DNA of 64,000 nt from Variovorax boronicumulans (GTDB lineage Bacteria > Pseudomonadota > Gammaproteobacteria > Burkholderiales > Burkholderiaceae_C). The position numbers and the translations under genes were made by a program. The stretch is from the NCBI RefSeq assembly GCF_029892485.1, contig NZ_JARXVG010000005.1, forward strand, positions 248,001-312,000, given 5' to 3'. Below the pieces are notes generated by a model. It was not told where the DNA came from. It saw only the letters and a list, made by a program, of their open reading frames with translations, and did not search any database. Shown in pieces: positions 7,770 through 15,692 of the stretch (the first letter of the stretch is position 1; each line of letters opens with the position of its first letter).

Positions 7770-8990
7770 ATGAAAACCCTTCGTCTCAAACCCGGCAAAG
7801 AGCGCTCGATGCAGCGCCGCCACCCTTGGGTCTTCGAATCCGCCATCGCGCGCGGCGGCGCCGATTCGGGCGAGACGGTGCGCGTGGAATCCCACGACGG
7901 CGCCTTTCTCGCCTGGGCGGCATTCAGCCCGACATCGAAGATCCGCGCGCGGGCCTGGAGCTTCGTCGAAACGCAGCGCATCGACGCGGCGTTCCTCGCA
8001 TCGGTGTGCGAACGCGCCGTGCGCGCCCGCGGTCTCTTCGACCTGCAGAGCGACGGCGTGCGGCTGGTGCACGGCGAGGCCGATGGGCTTCCGGGGCTGA
8101 TCGTCGACCGCTACGGCGATACGCTGGTGGCGCAGTTCCTCTCGGCCGGCGTCGAGCGCTGGAAAGACGCGCTCGCCGATGCGCTGCTCAAGGCCACGGG
8201 CCTCACCAAGCTCTACGAGCGCTCCGATGCCAGCGGCCGCGAGCGCGAGGGCCTGAAGCCGGTCACGGGCTGGCTGCGCGGGGAGGGCGCCACCGGCATC
8301 ACCATTCGCGAGCACGACTGGAAGCTCTCGCTCGACATCGCGACCGGCCACAAGACCGGCTTCTACCTCGACCAGCGCGACAGTCGCCAGCGCTTTGCGG
8401 AGCTGGCGAAGCACCGGCGCTTCCGGCGCGTGCTCAATTGCTTCTGCTACACGGGCGGTTTCACCGTCGCGGCGCTGGCGGGGCTCAAGGCGGCAGATGC
8501 GCTCGAGGGCGCCGAGCTGGTGTCGGTCGATTCGTCGCAGCCGGCGCTGAACTTCGCGCGCGCCAACGTCGCGCTCAACGGTTTTGGCGGCGAGGGCTCG
8601 GGCGTGAAGACGGAGTTTCTCGATGCCAACGTGAACACCGTGCTGCGCGAGTTCATCGAGCAGGGTCGCACCTTCGACGCGATCGTGCTCGATCCGCCGA
8701 AGTTCGCTCCCACGGTGGCGCACGCCGAGCGCGCCGCGCGCGCCTACAAGGACATCAACCGCCTCGCGCTCAAGATTCTGGAGCCGGGCGGCGTGCTGCT
8801 GACTTTTTCGTGCTCGGGCGGTATCGGCGCCGACCTGTTCCACAAGATCGTGGCCTCGGCCGGGCTGGACGCGCACGTGGACGGTTACATCAGCGAACGA
8901 CTGGGCGCGGCGCCGGACCACCCGATGACCATCGAATTCCCGGAGGGAGAGTATCTGAAGGGGCTGGTGGTGGTGAAAAAACCCGCTTGA
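7770..8990 (+). CDS. rlmI: 23S rRNA (cytosine) methyltransferase, RlmI family
   Basis: This 406-residue class I SAM methyltransferase has an N-terminal PUA domain (about 1-80), a middle EEHEA-type domain and a C-terminal Rossmann domain. Motifs are NCFCYTGGFTVAAL (SAM site), IVLDPPKFAP (the DPPK loop) and LLTFSCSGGIGADLF with the likely catalytic cysteine. This matches RlmI/YccW, which makes m5C1962 in E. coli 23S rRNA. It lies 14 bases after xerC and may be co-transcribed. A sister enzyme with the same architecture but another base target is possible. Confidence 0.88.
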   Translation: MKTLRLKPGKERSMQRRHPWVFESAIARGGADSGETVRVESHDGAFLAWAAFSPTSKIRARAWSFVETQRIDAAFLASVCERAVRARGLFDLQSDGVRLVHGEADGLPGLIVDRYGDTLVAQFLSAGVERWKDALADALLKATGLTKLYERSDASGREREGLKPVTGWLRGEGATGITIREHDWKLSLDIATGHKTGFYLDQRDSRQRFAELAKHRRFRRVLNCFCYTGGFTVAALAGLKAADALEGAELVSVDSSQPALNFARANVALNGFGGEGSGVKTEFLDANVNTVLREFIEQGRTFDAIVLDPPKFAPTVAHAERAARAYKDINRLALKILEPGGVLLTFSCSGGIGADLFHKIVASAGLDAHVDGYISERLGAAPDHPMTIEFPEGEYLKGLVVVKKPA

Positions 8991-9074
8991 CCCCATCGGC
9001 AACGCAACTCAGTGGCATTGGCTAAACTGCCGGCCAACCCCCGTTTTTAGTTTTCCGCTTCCGGAGCACCCCTC

Positions 9075-10133
9075 ATGGCCCTCATTCCCGCGACCATCCT
9101 CACCGGCTTTCTCGGCTCGGGCAAAACCACGCTGCTCAAGCGCATCCTGACCGAGGCCCATGGACAGAAGATCGCGGTCATCGAGAACGAGTTCGGCGAA
9201 GAGAACATCGACAGCGACATCCTCGTGACCGAATCCAAGGAGCAGATCATCCAGATGAGCAACGGCTGTGTCTGCTGCACCATCCGCGAAGACCTGCGCG
9301 AAGCGCTGCAGCTGCTGGCCGCCAAGAAGCGCCAGGGCCTGCTGGATTTCGACCGCGTGGTGATCGAGACCACCGGCCTGGCCGACCCCGGCCCCGTGGC
9401 ACAGACCTTCTTCATGGACGACGAGATCGCCGAGAGCTACCTGCTCGACTCGATCCTCACGCTGGTCGATGCCAAGCACGCGCCGCAGCAGCTCAACGAT
9501 CGCCAGGAAGCACGCCGCCAGGTGGGCTTTGCCGACCAGATCTTCATCAGCAAGAGCGAGCTGGTGTCGGCCGAGGAGACCGAGGCGCTGATCCACCGCC
9601 TCAAGCACATGAACCCGCGCGCGCCGCAGCAGAAGGCGCACTTCGGCGACGTGCCGCTCAAGGACATCTTCGACCTGCGCGGCTTCAACCTGAACGCCAA
9701 GCTCGACATCGACCCCGACTTCCTGAAGGAAGACGACCACGATCATCACGACCATGACCATGACCACGCGCATGGCGAGGCGTGCGACCACCCCTCGCAC
9801 AAGCACGAAGGCCACGGCCACCATCACCACACCGACGACGACGTGAAGAGCTTCGTCTACAAGGCCGATCGGCCTTTCGACCCGGCCAAGCTCGAGGACT
9901 TCCTGGGTGCCATCGTCAACATCTACGGCCCGCGCATGCTGCGCTACAAGGGCGTGCTGAACATGAAGGGCACCGAGCGCAAGGTGATCTTCCAGGGCGT
10001 GCACCAGCTGATGGGCAGCGACCTGGGCCCGGAGTGGGGCAAGGACGAAAACCGCCAGAGCCGCATGGTGTTCATCGGCATCGAGTTGCCGCGGGAGATC
10101 CTGGAACAGGGTCTGGAGCAGTGCCTGGTCTGA
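9075..10133 (+). CDS. CobW/COG0523 metallochaperone GTPase
   Basis: This is a G3E-family P-loop GTPase of the CobW/ZNG type, 352 residues. It shows Walker A GFLGSGKT at residues 11-18, the ENEFGE loop, the metal-binding CVCC motif (C65-x-C67-C68), the ETTG switch and ISKSE in place of the TKxD guanine motif. A His/Asp-rich loop at about 220-262 (many HDHD and GHGHHHH units) precedes the CobW C-terminal domain (about 265-350). Such proteins bind Zn, Co or Ni and hand it to client proteins. No zinc-regulator site was recognised upstream. The island element begins 15 bases after the stop. Confidence 0.93.
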   Translation: MALIPATILTGFLGSGKTTLLKRILTEAHGQKIAVIENEFGEENIDSDILVTESKEQIIQMSNGCVCCTIREDLREALQLLAAKKRQGLLDFDRVVIETTGLADPGPVAQTFFMDDEIAESYLLDSILTLVDAKHAPQQLNDRQEARRQVGFADQIFISKSELVSAEETEALIHRLKHMNPRAPQQKAHFGDVPLKDIFDLRGFNLNAKLDIDPDFLKEDDHDHHDHDHDHAHGEACDHPSHKHEGHGHHHHTDDDVKSFVYKADRPFDPAKLEDFLGAIVNIYGPRMLRYKGVLNMKGTERKVIFQGVHQLMGSDLGPEWGKDENRQSRMVFIGIELPREILEQGLEQCLV

Positions 10134-10216
10134 CTGCCGCTTGCTGACTGACCCGTCCTGCTATAGGTTGACACCTATGAAGGACACGGAGCCGGCTTGA
10201 TCCAGCCGGCAATAGG

Positions 10217-10290
10217 CGCCCGATGAACCTCATCGGGCGTTTTCAATTTAGAGATTGGTGCGGTCTCTCCTGGTTGTCGATCTGCACGGA
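10217..10290 (-). pseudogene. Remnant of IS3-family transposase OrfB, C-terminal end
   Basis: On the minus strand the stretch reads DNQERPHQSL in one frame and then, after a frame slip near 10243, KTPDEVHRA in another. ERPHQSL followed by KTPDEV is the usual C-terminal end of IS3/IS150-type OrfB integrases. Nothing recognisable of the DDE core is left upstream. The KTPDEVHRA codons also make a perfect 10-bp hairpin (CGCCCGATGA, loop ACC, TCATCGGGCG) at 10217-10239 followed by TTTT, which could stop transcription entering from cobW. The rest of the gap between 10134 and 10436 shows no gene. Confidence 0.65.
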
Positions 10291-10436
10291 CCGCTGGACC
10301 ATCCGGTGTTGCGACGACCGGTTGAACCCGCCTGGACGGCGTTGATCTTCTGCTCAGGGTTAGAGGCACCGTCACAGACGAGGATTTTTTGATCGGACTG
10401 GCATGGGAAGCCGAGATGAAGCTCTCACAGGGGGGC

Positions 10437-10997
10437 TCATTCCCCATTCACCAGAGACACGCCGTCTACCGGCTCAAGCATCCATTTCGCAACGTCTGCG
10501 CCCAACCCGTAAATCACTGCATCCATTGAGCTGCATTCGGTGGTCTCCGCCGTGATATCAGAGGCTCGGGTGTGCATCTGGCGCAGGCCCTTGAATTGCG
10601 CAGCTGGCATTCCCGGTCGTTCCAGCACCGCATGGATGGCCACGATCGTGGGGCCGCCGGCGCTGACGGTCACGATGTCCATGATTTCGATCTTCAGCAA
10701 AGGGGCGGCTTCCCTACCGGTACCCGGCACAGGGAGCACAACTTCATACCGCGCCTTCAACTGATCTTGCACCGCCTGACGCAACGGGTCCGGCACGCCG
10801 CACGCGTCATCGGATTCAGACATCTGGCGCCCCTGGTAATGCCCGTACACGACTGGCGGCAGTGTCACCGCGTTGTAGGCAACAGGCGCGGGCGGCGTTT
10901 GCTCAGGCGCCTGGGGATCGCGCGAACCGCAAGCAGCCAGGATTGAGCTCGCTGCCATCGCGATGCACATGTTGCGCACGGATTGTCTTGCTGTCAT
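10437..10997 (-). CDS. Putative lipoprotein, unknown family (island cargo)
   Basis: I do not recognise this family. The 186-residue product starts with a short charged head, a hydrophobic stretch and the lipobox SILAAC (Cys at about residue 23), so it is likely a lipidated envelope protein. The mature part has a proline-rich linker and then a domain of about 140 residues (QAVQDQLKARYEVVLPVPGTGREAAPLLKIEIMD). An ATG at 11030 is in frame, but it adds 11 residues ahead of a clear signal peptide, so 10997 is preferred. It is divergent from the two-TM gene inside the same element. Confidence 0.65.
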   Translation of the reverse strand: MTARQSVRNMCIAMAASSILAACGSRDPQAPEQTPPAPVAYNAVTLPPVVYGHYQGRQMSESDDACGVPDPLRQAVQDQLKARYEVVLPVPGTGREAAPLLKIEIMDIVTVSAGGPTIVAIHAVLERPGMPAAQFKGLRQMHTRASDITAETTECSSMDAVIYGLGADVAKWMLEPVDGVSLVNGE

Positions 10998-11194
10998 GGA
11001 TGAGCAGGGAGATGTGAAGCAGTCGACCACTGTCTGGCGCTACGCCGACATGAGCCTTGGCAAGGGGCAGTCTGACTGCGCCCTGACGCGTTTTGTTACA
11101 TTAGTCTGCGGGGTTGGATGGATTTTGCAGGACCGACTACCTACTTACCGGACCAACCGCCCAGTCAAACTAAAGCTACAAGGAAATATGTTGC

Positions 11195-11716
11195 ATGCAG
11201 ACCATTAATTATAAAATGGAATACTCGATTCTTGAGTACGTTTTCGGCCTTATTGGTCCGGCAATCATCATTGCCGCAATTTTTTATCCAATTTCCGATC
11301 TTAAAATTGGAACCCTGCGGCTTCACCTGCCGACAGGCGTGGCCAATGGCATTCTCATGCTATTCGGGGCCTATGCCACCTATCTTACCGTTGGAGCGCT
11401 TTTCGAGAAGCGTGCTGCCAACAGTCGGGGAGCGAGCATTGTTCTTGATGAGAAAAGCATGTCTTTCACCACCGTTAAGAAATTCGCTGGCGTACTGACC
11501 ACTGTGAGCTATGACGCAATCGATAAGGTCACCGTCACGGATATTCCGGAAACCTCCACATCGAGCGCAGAAAAAACAGTGGAAATTAATGCACCATCAA
11601 TGGCGCCCAAAAAATACGAGTTCGATGCCATCCACATGGCAAAAGATTCAGATTTTGATGTTCTGGTGAATGCGCTCAAGCATCGCGCCATTAACGCCGC
11701 CTTCAGGAAAATATAA
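11195..11716 (+). CDS. Two-TM membrane protein with a C-terminal PH-like domain (island cargo)
   Basis: The family is not recognised. The 173-residue product has two hydrophobic helices at about 12-34 and 47-68, then a soluble domain of about 100 residues that begins ASIVLDEKSMSFTT and ends in a helix, resembling small bacterial PH-like modules in layout only. Base composition is clearly AT-richer than the core genes. AAGGA at 11180-11184 precedes the ATG at a workable distance. The stop is three bases before the DUF1266 gene, so the two form an operon. The region 11031-11194 upstream would hold its promoter. Confidence 0.7.
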   Translation: MQTINYKMEYSILEYVFGLIGPAIIIAAIFYPISDLKIGTLRLHLPTGVANGILMLFGAYATYLTVGALFEKRAANSRGASIVLDEKSMSFTTVKKFAGVLTTVSYDAIDKVTVTDIPETSTSSAEKTVEINAPSMAPKKYEFDAIHMAKDSDFDVLVNALKHRAINAAFRKI

Positions 11717-11719
11717 TTC

Positions 11720-12526
11720 ATGAGGTTCTTGAAGAAATTATTCCAGATAGTTTCTGGAAAAAAATACCGAAATTGCCCCAGTGGAGCCGCAGTGGACCCG
11801 GTAGCGCAGCGAGCGCTCAAAGCTGGGCTCATCAACTCCGAGCAGCTCATGGCGTATTGCGACAGTTACACAACTGGACTGTCTGACGATACGCTCGCGG
11901 AGGGGCTTGGCTCGCACTGGGGCATAAGCTCGCCTCAAGAGGCGGCTGAAACTCTGGAGTCACTCGGTCGCTACGGCCATCGCTTTTTCTACGACATTGT
12001 TTTTCGAGTTTACAGCGATGGTGCTTCAGGAGAGGGGCGCCAAGAGGTTCTCGAGGCATTGATAGCCAGTGGTCGATACGGTTCCCCGGAAACGGTGCGC
12101 AAGCAAATTAATGCGCAGGGGCCGTGCGAGGAAAAAGATCTCGTTTTCCCGGCTTTGGAAGGGGCCATGGAGATGTTGGAGAATCTGCGGTCGGTTTTTC
12201 GTCTTCTCGAAGACAAAGTTAATGGCTCGTATCTTCCCAAGGATTACAGCGCTGGAATACTTGCCTGGGATCTCGGTCGCCTCGTCACTGTTGCAAGGAT
12301 GTCACTGGACTGCAAGTACATCGGGTTGAGTGAATTCAACAAAATTCTTGCGAATGTCGATGCAGAATTGTGTTCGAATTTTTCGTCGTGGCCACAGTTT
12401 GCAAAGAGCTACATCATTGGCCGGGCCAGTTGGGCAGGTCAAAATATGACATTAGGCGGGATTATCGGTATTGCCGAAGATCTTATGACCGATGAAAAGA
12501 GCCCCTGGGTGCTGTCTCCCCTGTGA
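11720..12526 (+). CDS. DUF1266 family protein (island cargo)
   Basis: The 268-residue product carries the DUF1266 pattern in its C-terminal half: AWDLGRLVTVARMSLDCKYIG, then an acidic helix and FSSWPQFAKSYIIGRASW, matching the AWDxGR...SWxxFAxSYxxGRxxW layout of the family (E. coli YbeR and YbeU are members). The biochemical role is unknown; relatives occur in accessory regions, some near toxin or immunity genes. The N-terminal third (lysine-rich start, HWGISSPQEAAETLESL) is helical. It is co-directional with the two-TM gene, three bases downstream. Codon use is AT-richer than the neighbours, in line with acquisition. Confidence 0.78.
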   Translation: MRFLKKLFQIVSGKKYRNCPSGAAVDPVAQRALKAGLINSEQLMAYCDSYTTGLSDDTLAEGLGSHWGISSPQEAAETLESLGRYGHRFFYDIVFRVYSDGASGEGRQEVLEALIASGRYGSPETVRKQINAQGPCEEKDLVFPALEGAMEMLENLRSVFRLLEDKVNGSYLPKDYSAGILAWDLGRLVTVARMSLDCKYIGLSEFNKILANVDAELCSNFSSWPQFAKSYIIGRASWAGQNMTLGGIIGIAEDLMTDEKSPWVLSPL

Positions 12527-12723
12527 GTTATTGGGTGGCCGCAGAAACTAGGCGCAGGATTCGGCATGGGCGAAGCCGGCGCTGAAGAGCTGTTCAAAGC
12601 CATCAATAACAGCATTCACGTTAAGCAGCGGCTGTGCAAAACCCTGACACCTGCTTGTAGCTGAGGTCGCATTTTTCTACTGATCTATCACCGACAACCC
12701 CATTCAGGACGGGTCAGACTCAT

Positions 12724-12763
12724 AAAAAAAGGCGCTGCCCCGGAAGGGACAGCGCCTTTTTTT
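12724..12763. terminator. Bidirectional intrinsic terminator
   Basis: A perfect 14-bp stem (AAAAAAAGGCGCTG paired with CAGCGCCTTTTTTT) with inner CCC/GGG pairs gives A and T tracts on both sides, so it can stop transcription in either direction. It ends the YdgA-like gene on the minus strand and sits just outside the right end of the island, where it would originally have served the convergent cobW gene too. Confidence 0.92.
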
Positions 12764-12780
12764 GTCGCTTTGGCGGGGTT

Positions 12781-14289
12781 TTACTTGCCCAGCGCGTTCA
12801 GCGGCTTGCCGTTGACCTTCAGGCTGCCTTCGCTGAACTCGACCTGCCCGGTGACATGTTCGCCGTCGCGCTTGACGAAGCCGCTGGCCTCGCCTTGCTC
12901 GACCAGCCCCGCCACCATTTCGGGCGGCGGCGTCTGGCCGCTCTCGGCGCCGGTGGCGGCGATCTGTTCGAGCCATTGCACCGGCAGCTGGGCGTTGGCC
13001 TTGAGCACGCCGCGCTTCATCAGGAGCGCCATGCCCGGGGCCTGCAGATCTTCGTCGGTCACGCCGACCATGCCGGCCGTGTAGCTGATTTCGCCGCGCT
13101 TGCCGCCGATCTCGACCACCATCTTGTCCAGCCCGAATTCGGGGCTGTACTTGGCCATGGCCTTCAGATCCGGGGCGAGCTGGTCGGCCAGGGCCTTCAT
13201 TGCGGCCTGCGTGGCCTTGCTGCTGCTCTTGCCGCAGCCGGCCAGGGCGGTGGACTGCAGGTAGGCGTCGGCAAGCTTCCTGTAGCCGGCGGCGTGGATG
13301 CGGCGGGCGCCGCTGCTCATCTCGAACTTGTCGATGCTGGTCTCGCCGATCTTGCCCTGGCCCTTGAGGGTGCCTTCCGAGGCGTAGAGGCCGTCCTTGA
13401 TGGTGGCTTCGCCGCTCAGGTCGATGTTCTGCAGCAGCACCTTCACGGGCTTGTGCGTGCCGGCCGGCGCGTCGGCATCAACGCTGCCCGAGAGGCCCTT
13501 GGTGGCGGAGAACTCGAAGGTGTCCAGGCGCCCTTCGGTCTTGCCGGTGACCAGGATCCAGCCCGCGCTGCTGTCCATGTCGGCCTTGGCCGTGATCTTG
13601 CCCATCTTGACCTGCACGCCCTTGGCCGCGTAGTTGAAGTCCAGGCCTGGCAGCGTCATGTCGTAGCGTGCCTTGGTGCGCGGGGCGTTCACCTCGATGT
13701 GGGCCTGCGCGCCCTGCCAGGTGAACTGGCCCTTGCCTTCTTCGGCCACCTTGACGGGCGCGACCGCCATGTCGATGGCGTAGCTGCCGTCGAAGTTGAC
13801 CTTGGTGAACGCCGTCAGGGGCTTGGCCTTGCCGAAGAACTTCTCGGCTTCGGCCTGCGCCTTGATGTCGAGCACCAGTTCGCTGTCGATGGTGGCCGCC
13901 GCGAGCGTGCCGCCGGCGAACGGGCCGTGGTGGATGGTGTCGCGGAAGGTGAGGCGCAGCGGCTTGGGCGGGGTGCTGTCGGCTTCGTCCTTGTCCTCGT
14001 CCGGCTCCTCTTCGCCTTCGGCGGGCTTGGCGGCGGGTGCCTGCGCGACGGCGGGGGCGGTGGCGGCATCGGCCGCGCAGCCGATTTCCAGCGTGACGGT
14101 GCTCACGGCGCCGAAGAAGCTGCGGTCGTAATTGCGCTCGATCACGCGGACCAGCGCGGTCTGCTTGGGCATCTCGTCGAGTGCGGTGTCGTAGATCGAG
14201 CGGACTTTCGATCCGGTCCACCAGGTGCTCCCCCCGTAGGCGACGACGATGGCCGCGGCCACGGCTCCCAGAACTGCTTTCTTGCTCAA
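12781..14289 (-). CDS. YdgA-like DUF945 envelope protein
   Basis: This 502-residue protein starts with a membrane anchor or signal (KKAVLGAVAAAIVVAYGGSTWW) and continues as a large DUF945 domain typical of YdgA: YDRSFFGAVSTVTLEIG near the N-terminus, long beta-rich repeats, and a C-terminal KVNGKPLN end. YdgA-family proteins are envelope-localised with no defined activity. A low-complexity acidic and Ala/Pro stretch lies at about 70-105. The TTG at 14289 was chosen because translation further upstream would add an Arg-rich, non-conserved head before the anchor. It ends at the terminator at 12724-12763. Confidence 0.82.
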   Translation of the reverse strand: MSKKAVLGAVAAAIVVAYGGSTWWTGSKVRSIYDTALDEMPKQTALVRVIERNYDRSFFGAVSTVTLEIGCAADAATAPAVAQAPAAKPAEGEEEPDEDKDEADSTPPKPLRLTFRDTIHHGPFAGGTLAAATIDSELVLDIKAQAEAEKFFGKAKPLTAFTKVNFDGSYAIDMAVAPVKVAEEGKGQFTWQGAQAHIEVNAPRTKARYDMTLPGLDFNYAAKGVQVKMGKITAKADMDSSAGWILVTGKTEGRLDTFEFSATKGLSGSVDADAPAGTHKPVKVLLQNIDLSGEATIKDGLYASEGTLKGQGKIGETSIDKFEMSSGARRIHAAGYRKLADAYLQSTALAGCGKSSSKATQAAMKALADQLAPDLKAMAKYSPEFGLDKMVVEIGGKRGEISYTAGMVGVTDEDLQAPGMALLMKRGVLKANAQLPVQWLEQIAATGAESGQTPPPEMVAGLVEQGEASGFVKRDGEHVTGQVEFSEGSLKVNGKPLNALGK

Positions 14290-14630
14290 GACTTGCTTTC
14301 TTTTATCGAATGATCGGATGGGCCCGCACAGCCCTGATGGCAAGGCGGGCCGGCGCCACCCCCTCCGGCGACGCCGGCCGATGCTAACGGAGACGAAGGT
14401 CACGCAGACACATCGCCCGCGGTTTCGAGTTCTCTATACAATCGCGCGCCTGTTCCGCAAGCCATGCCCCGTTCGATCGATGGGATGTGGCTTCCGGCGC
14501 GGGGCGCCGCAGGTTCTTGCAGGGCTTTCGGGGGTATAACCCCGGGGTTCGCAACCCGCGGAACACCCCGACAACGTGGAGCCCGCGCGGCACGAAAGCC
14601 GCGAGTGGTTCCCATGGGAGGAGACACCCA
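14290..14630. promoter_or_regulatory. Divergent intergenic region with probable long dksA leader
   Basis: This 341-base gap between the divergent YdgA-like gene and dksA holds no convincing gene. A TATACAAT at 14435-14442 is the best -10 candidate for dksA, which would give a leader of about 180 bases. The leader contains GGGGTT-cgc-AACCCG and GCGCGGC-acgaaa-GCCGCG hairpins and ends with a strong GGAGGAG ribosome site at 14617-14623, eight bases before the GTG start. No -35 box was convincing. Confidence 0.4.
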
Positions 14631-15644
14631 GTGAAAGCGCGTTCCAGTTCGTCCAAGGAGCCAGTCACCGTGAAGAAACCCGCCGCCAAGGCCACGCCAG
14701 CATCCAAGCCCGCCGCTAAGAAGGCGACGGCTGCGAAGGCTGTACCCGCGGCGAAAAAGGTTTCCGCCACCGCGAAAGCCCCTGCAACGAAGGAGAAAAG
14801 CGCATCCAAAAAGCCCGCAGCATCACCGGCCAAGGCCGCCACCGCTGCGACAAAGAAGTCCGTACAGCCCGCCAAGCCTGCAACCGCAACCAAGACCGCA
14901 GGCACGGGTTCATCGTCATCCAAACCCGTCGGCCGCCCTGCTGCCGTTCCTTCCGCTTCCCCGATTCCCATGAAAAAAACGGCTGCCGCCTCCTCTTCCG
15001 CCCCGGCGACACCTTCGATGCCCGCTCAAACCGCCACGCCCGCTCCCGCCGCGCGTGGGGGCCGCGTGTCCCGGCTGTCGCAACTGACCGTTCCCTCGAT
15101 GCCGCAGTCCGTGGCGTCGACCGCCGCCAAGTCCAGCTTCTCGCAGGCACCGTCCACCGCGCTGGTGCCGCCGCCGCCGCTGGCCGTCAAGAAAGACCCC
15201 AAGCTCGCGAACAACTGGAAGACCAAGACGCCGGCCGAGCTGACCGATGCCGAAGTCATCGCGATGCCCGACACCGAGTACATGAACGAAAAGCAGATGG
15301 CGTTCTTCCGCCTGAAGCTCGTCGAACTCAAGCGCGGCATCCTGGAAAACGCCGGCGAGACCACCGAGCACCTGCGTGAAGACACGGTGGTCGTGCCCGA
15401 TCCGGCCGACCGCGCCACCATCGAGGAAGAACACGCCCTCGAACTGCGCACCCGCGACCGCGAGCGCAAGCTGCTCAAGAAGATCGAGCAGTCGATCCAG
15501 CGCATCGACGCCGGCGACTACGGCTACTGCGACGAGACCGGCGAACCCATCGGCGTCGGCCGCCTGCTGGCCCGCCCGACCGCCACGCTGTCGCTCGAGG
15601 CGCAGCAGCGCCGCGAGCTCAAGCAGAAAATGTTCGGGGATTGA
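14631..15644 (+). CDS. dksA: RNA polymerase-binding factor DksA with long Lys/Ala/Pro tail
   Basis: DksA enters the secondary channel of RNA polymerase and, with ppGpp, retunes promoters in the stringent response. The C-terminal ~140 residues are classical: MNEKQMAFFRLKL, the coiled-coil tip DPADRA (D257, D260, A262), ELRTRDRERKLLKKIE and the globular end. Of the four zinc cysteines only C300 remains (YGYCDETGEP ... TATLSLEA), so it should not bind zinc in the usual way. Residues 1 to about 195 are an unusual Lys/Ala/Pro/Ser-rich extension resembling histone H1-like tails. The GTG start is fixed by GGAGGAG upstream. E. coli DksA is 151 residues, this one 337. Confidence 0.93.
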   Translation: MKARSSSSKEPVTVKKPAAKATPASKPAAKKATAAKAVPAAKKVSATAKAPATKEKSASKKPAASPAKAATAATKKSVQPAKPATATKTAGTGSSSSKPVGRPAAVPSASPIPMKKTAAASSSAPATPSMPAQTATPAPAARGGRVSRLSQLTVPSMPQSVASTAAKSSFSQAPSTALVPPPPLAVKKDPKLANNWKTKTPAELTDAEVIAMPDTEYMNEKQMAFFRLKLVELKRGILENAGETTEHLREDTVVVPDPADRATIEEEHALELRTRDRERKLLKKIEQSIQRIDAGDYGYCDETGEPIGVGRLLARPTATLSLEAQQRRELKQKMFGD

Positions 15645-15692
15645 ACGGAATCGCGGTAGCAAGAAACCAGTTCGTTCGATAGTCTTCGCCGA

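Larger units (their letters stand above)
10149..12716. mobile_element. IS3-type-ended element carrying three cargo genes (decayed)
   Basis: The sequence TGACCCGTCCTG at 10149-10160 recurs as its exact reverse complement at 12705-12716, and a further GGTTG matches five bases inward. Both ends are flanked by GAC (10146-10148 and 12717-12719), a possible 3-bp target duplication, the size made by the IS3 subgroup. Just inside the left end is a scrap of an IS3-type transposase C-terminus on the minus strand. The interior is visibly more AT-rich than the flanks and codes for a lipoprotein, a two-TM protein and a DUF1266 protein. The element sits between two convergent core genes and before their terminator. 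No intact transposase remains, so movement would need help in trans. Confidence 0.7.

Noticed and set aside
10175..10447. A 90-residue minus-strand ORF
   Set aside because: It spans the transposase scrap and its frame slip; only the KTPDEVH part is recognisable, so it is pseudogene sequence.
12527..12662. An in-frame extension after the DUF1266 stop (GAGFGMGEAGAEELFKAIN)
   Set aside because: It could be a readthrough tail or gene remnant, but there is no start, ribosome site or family match, so it is not reported as a gene.
12856..14313. Large plus-strand ORF opposite the YdgA-like gene
   Set aside because: Gly/Ala/Leu/Arg-rich translation typical of the antisense strand of a high-GC gene; the minus-strand protein has a clear family.
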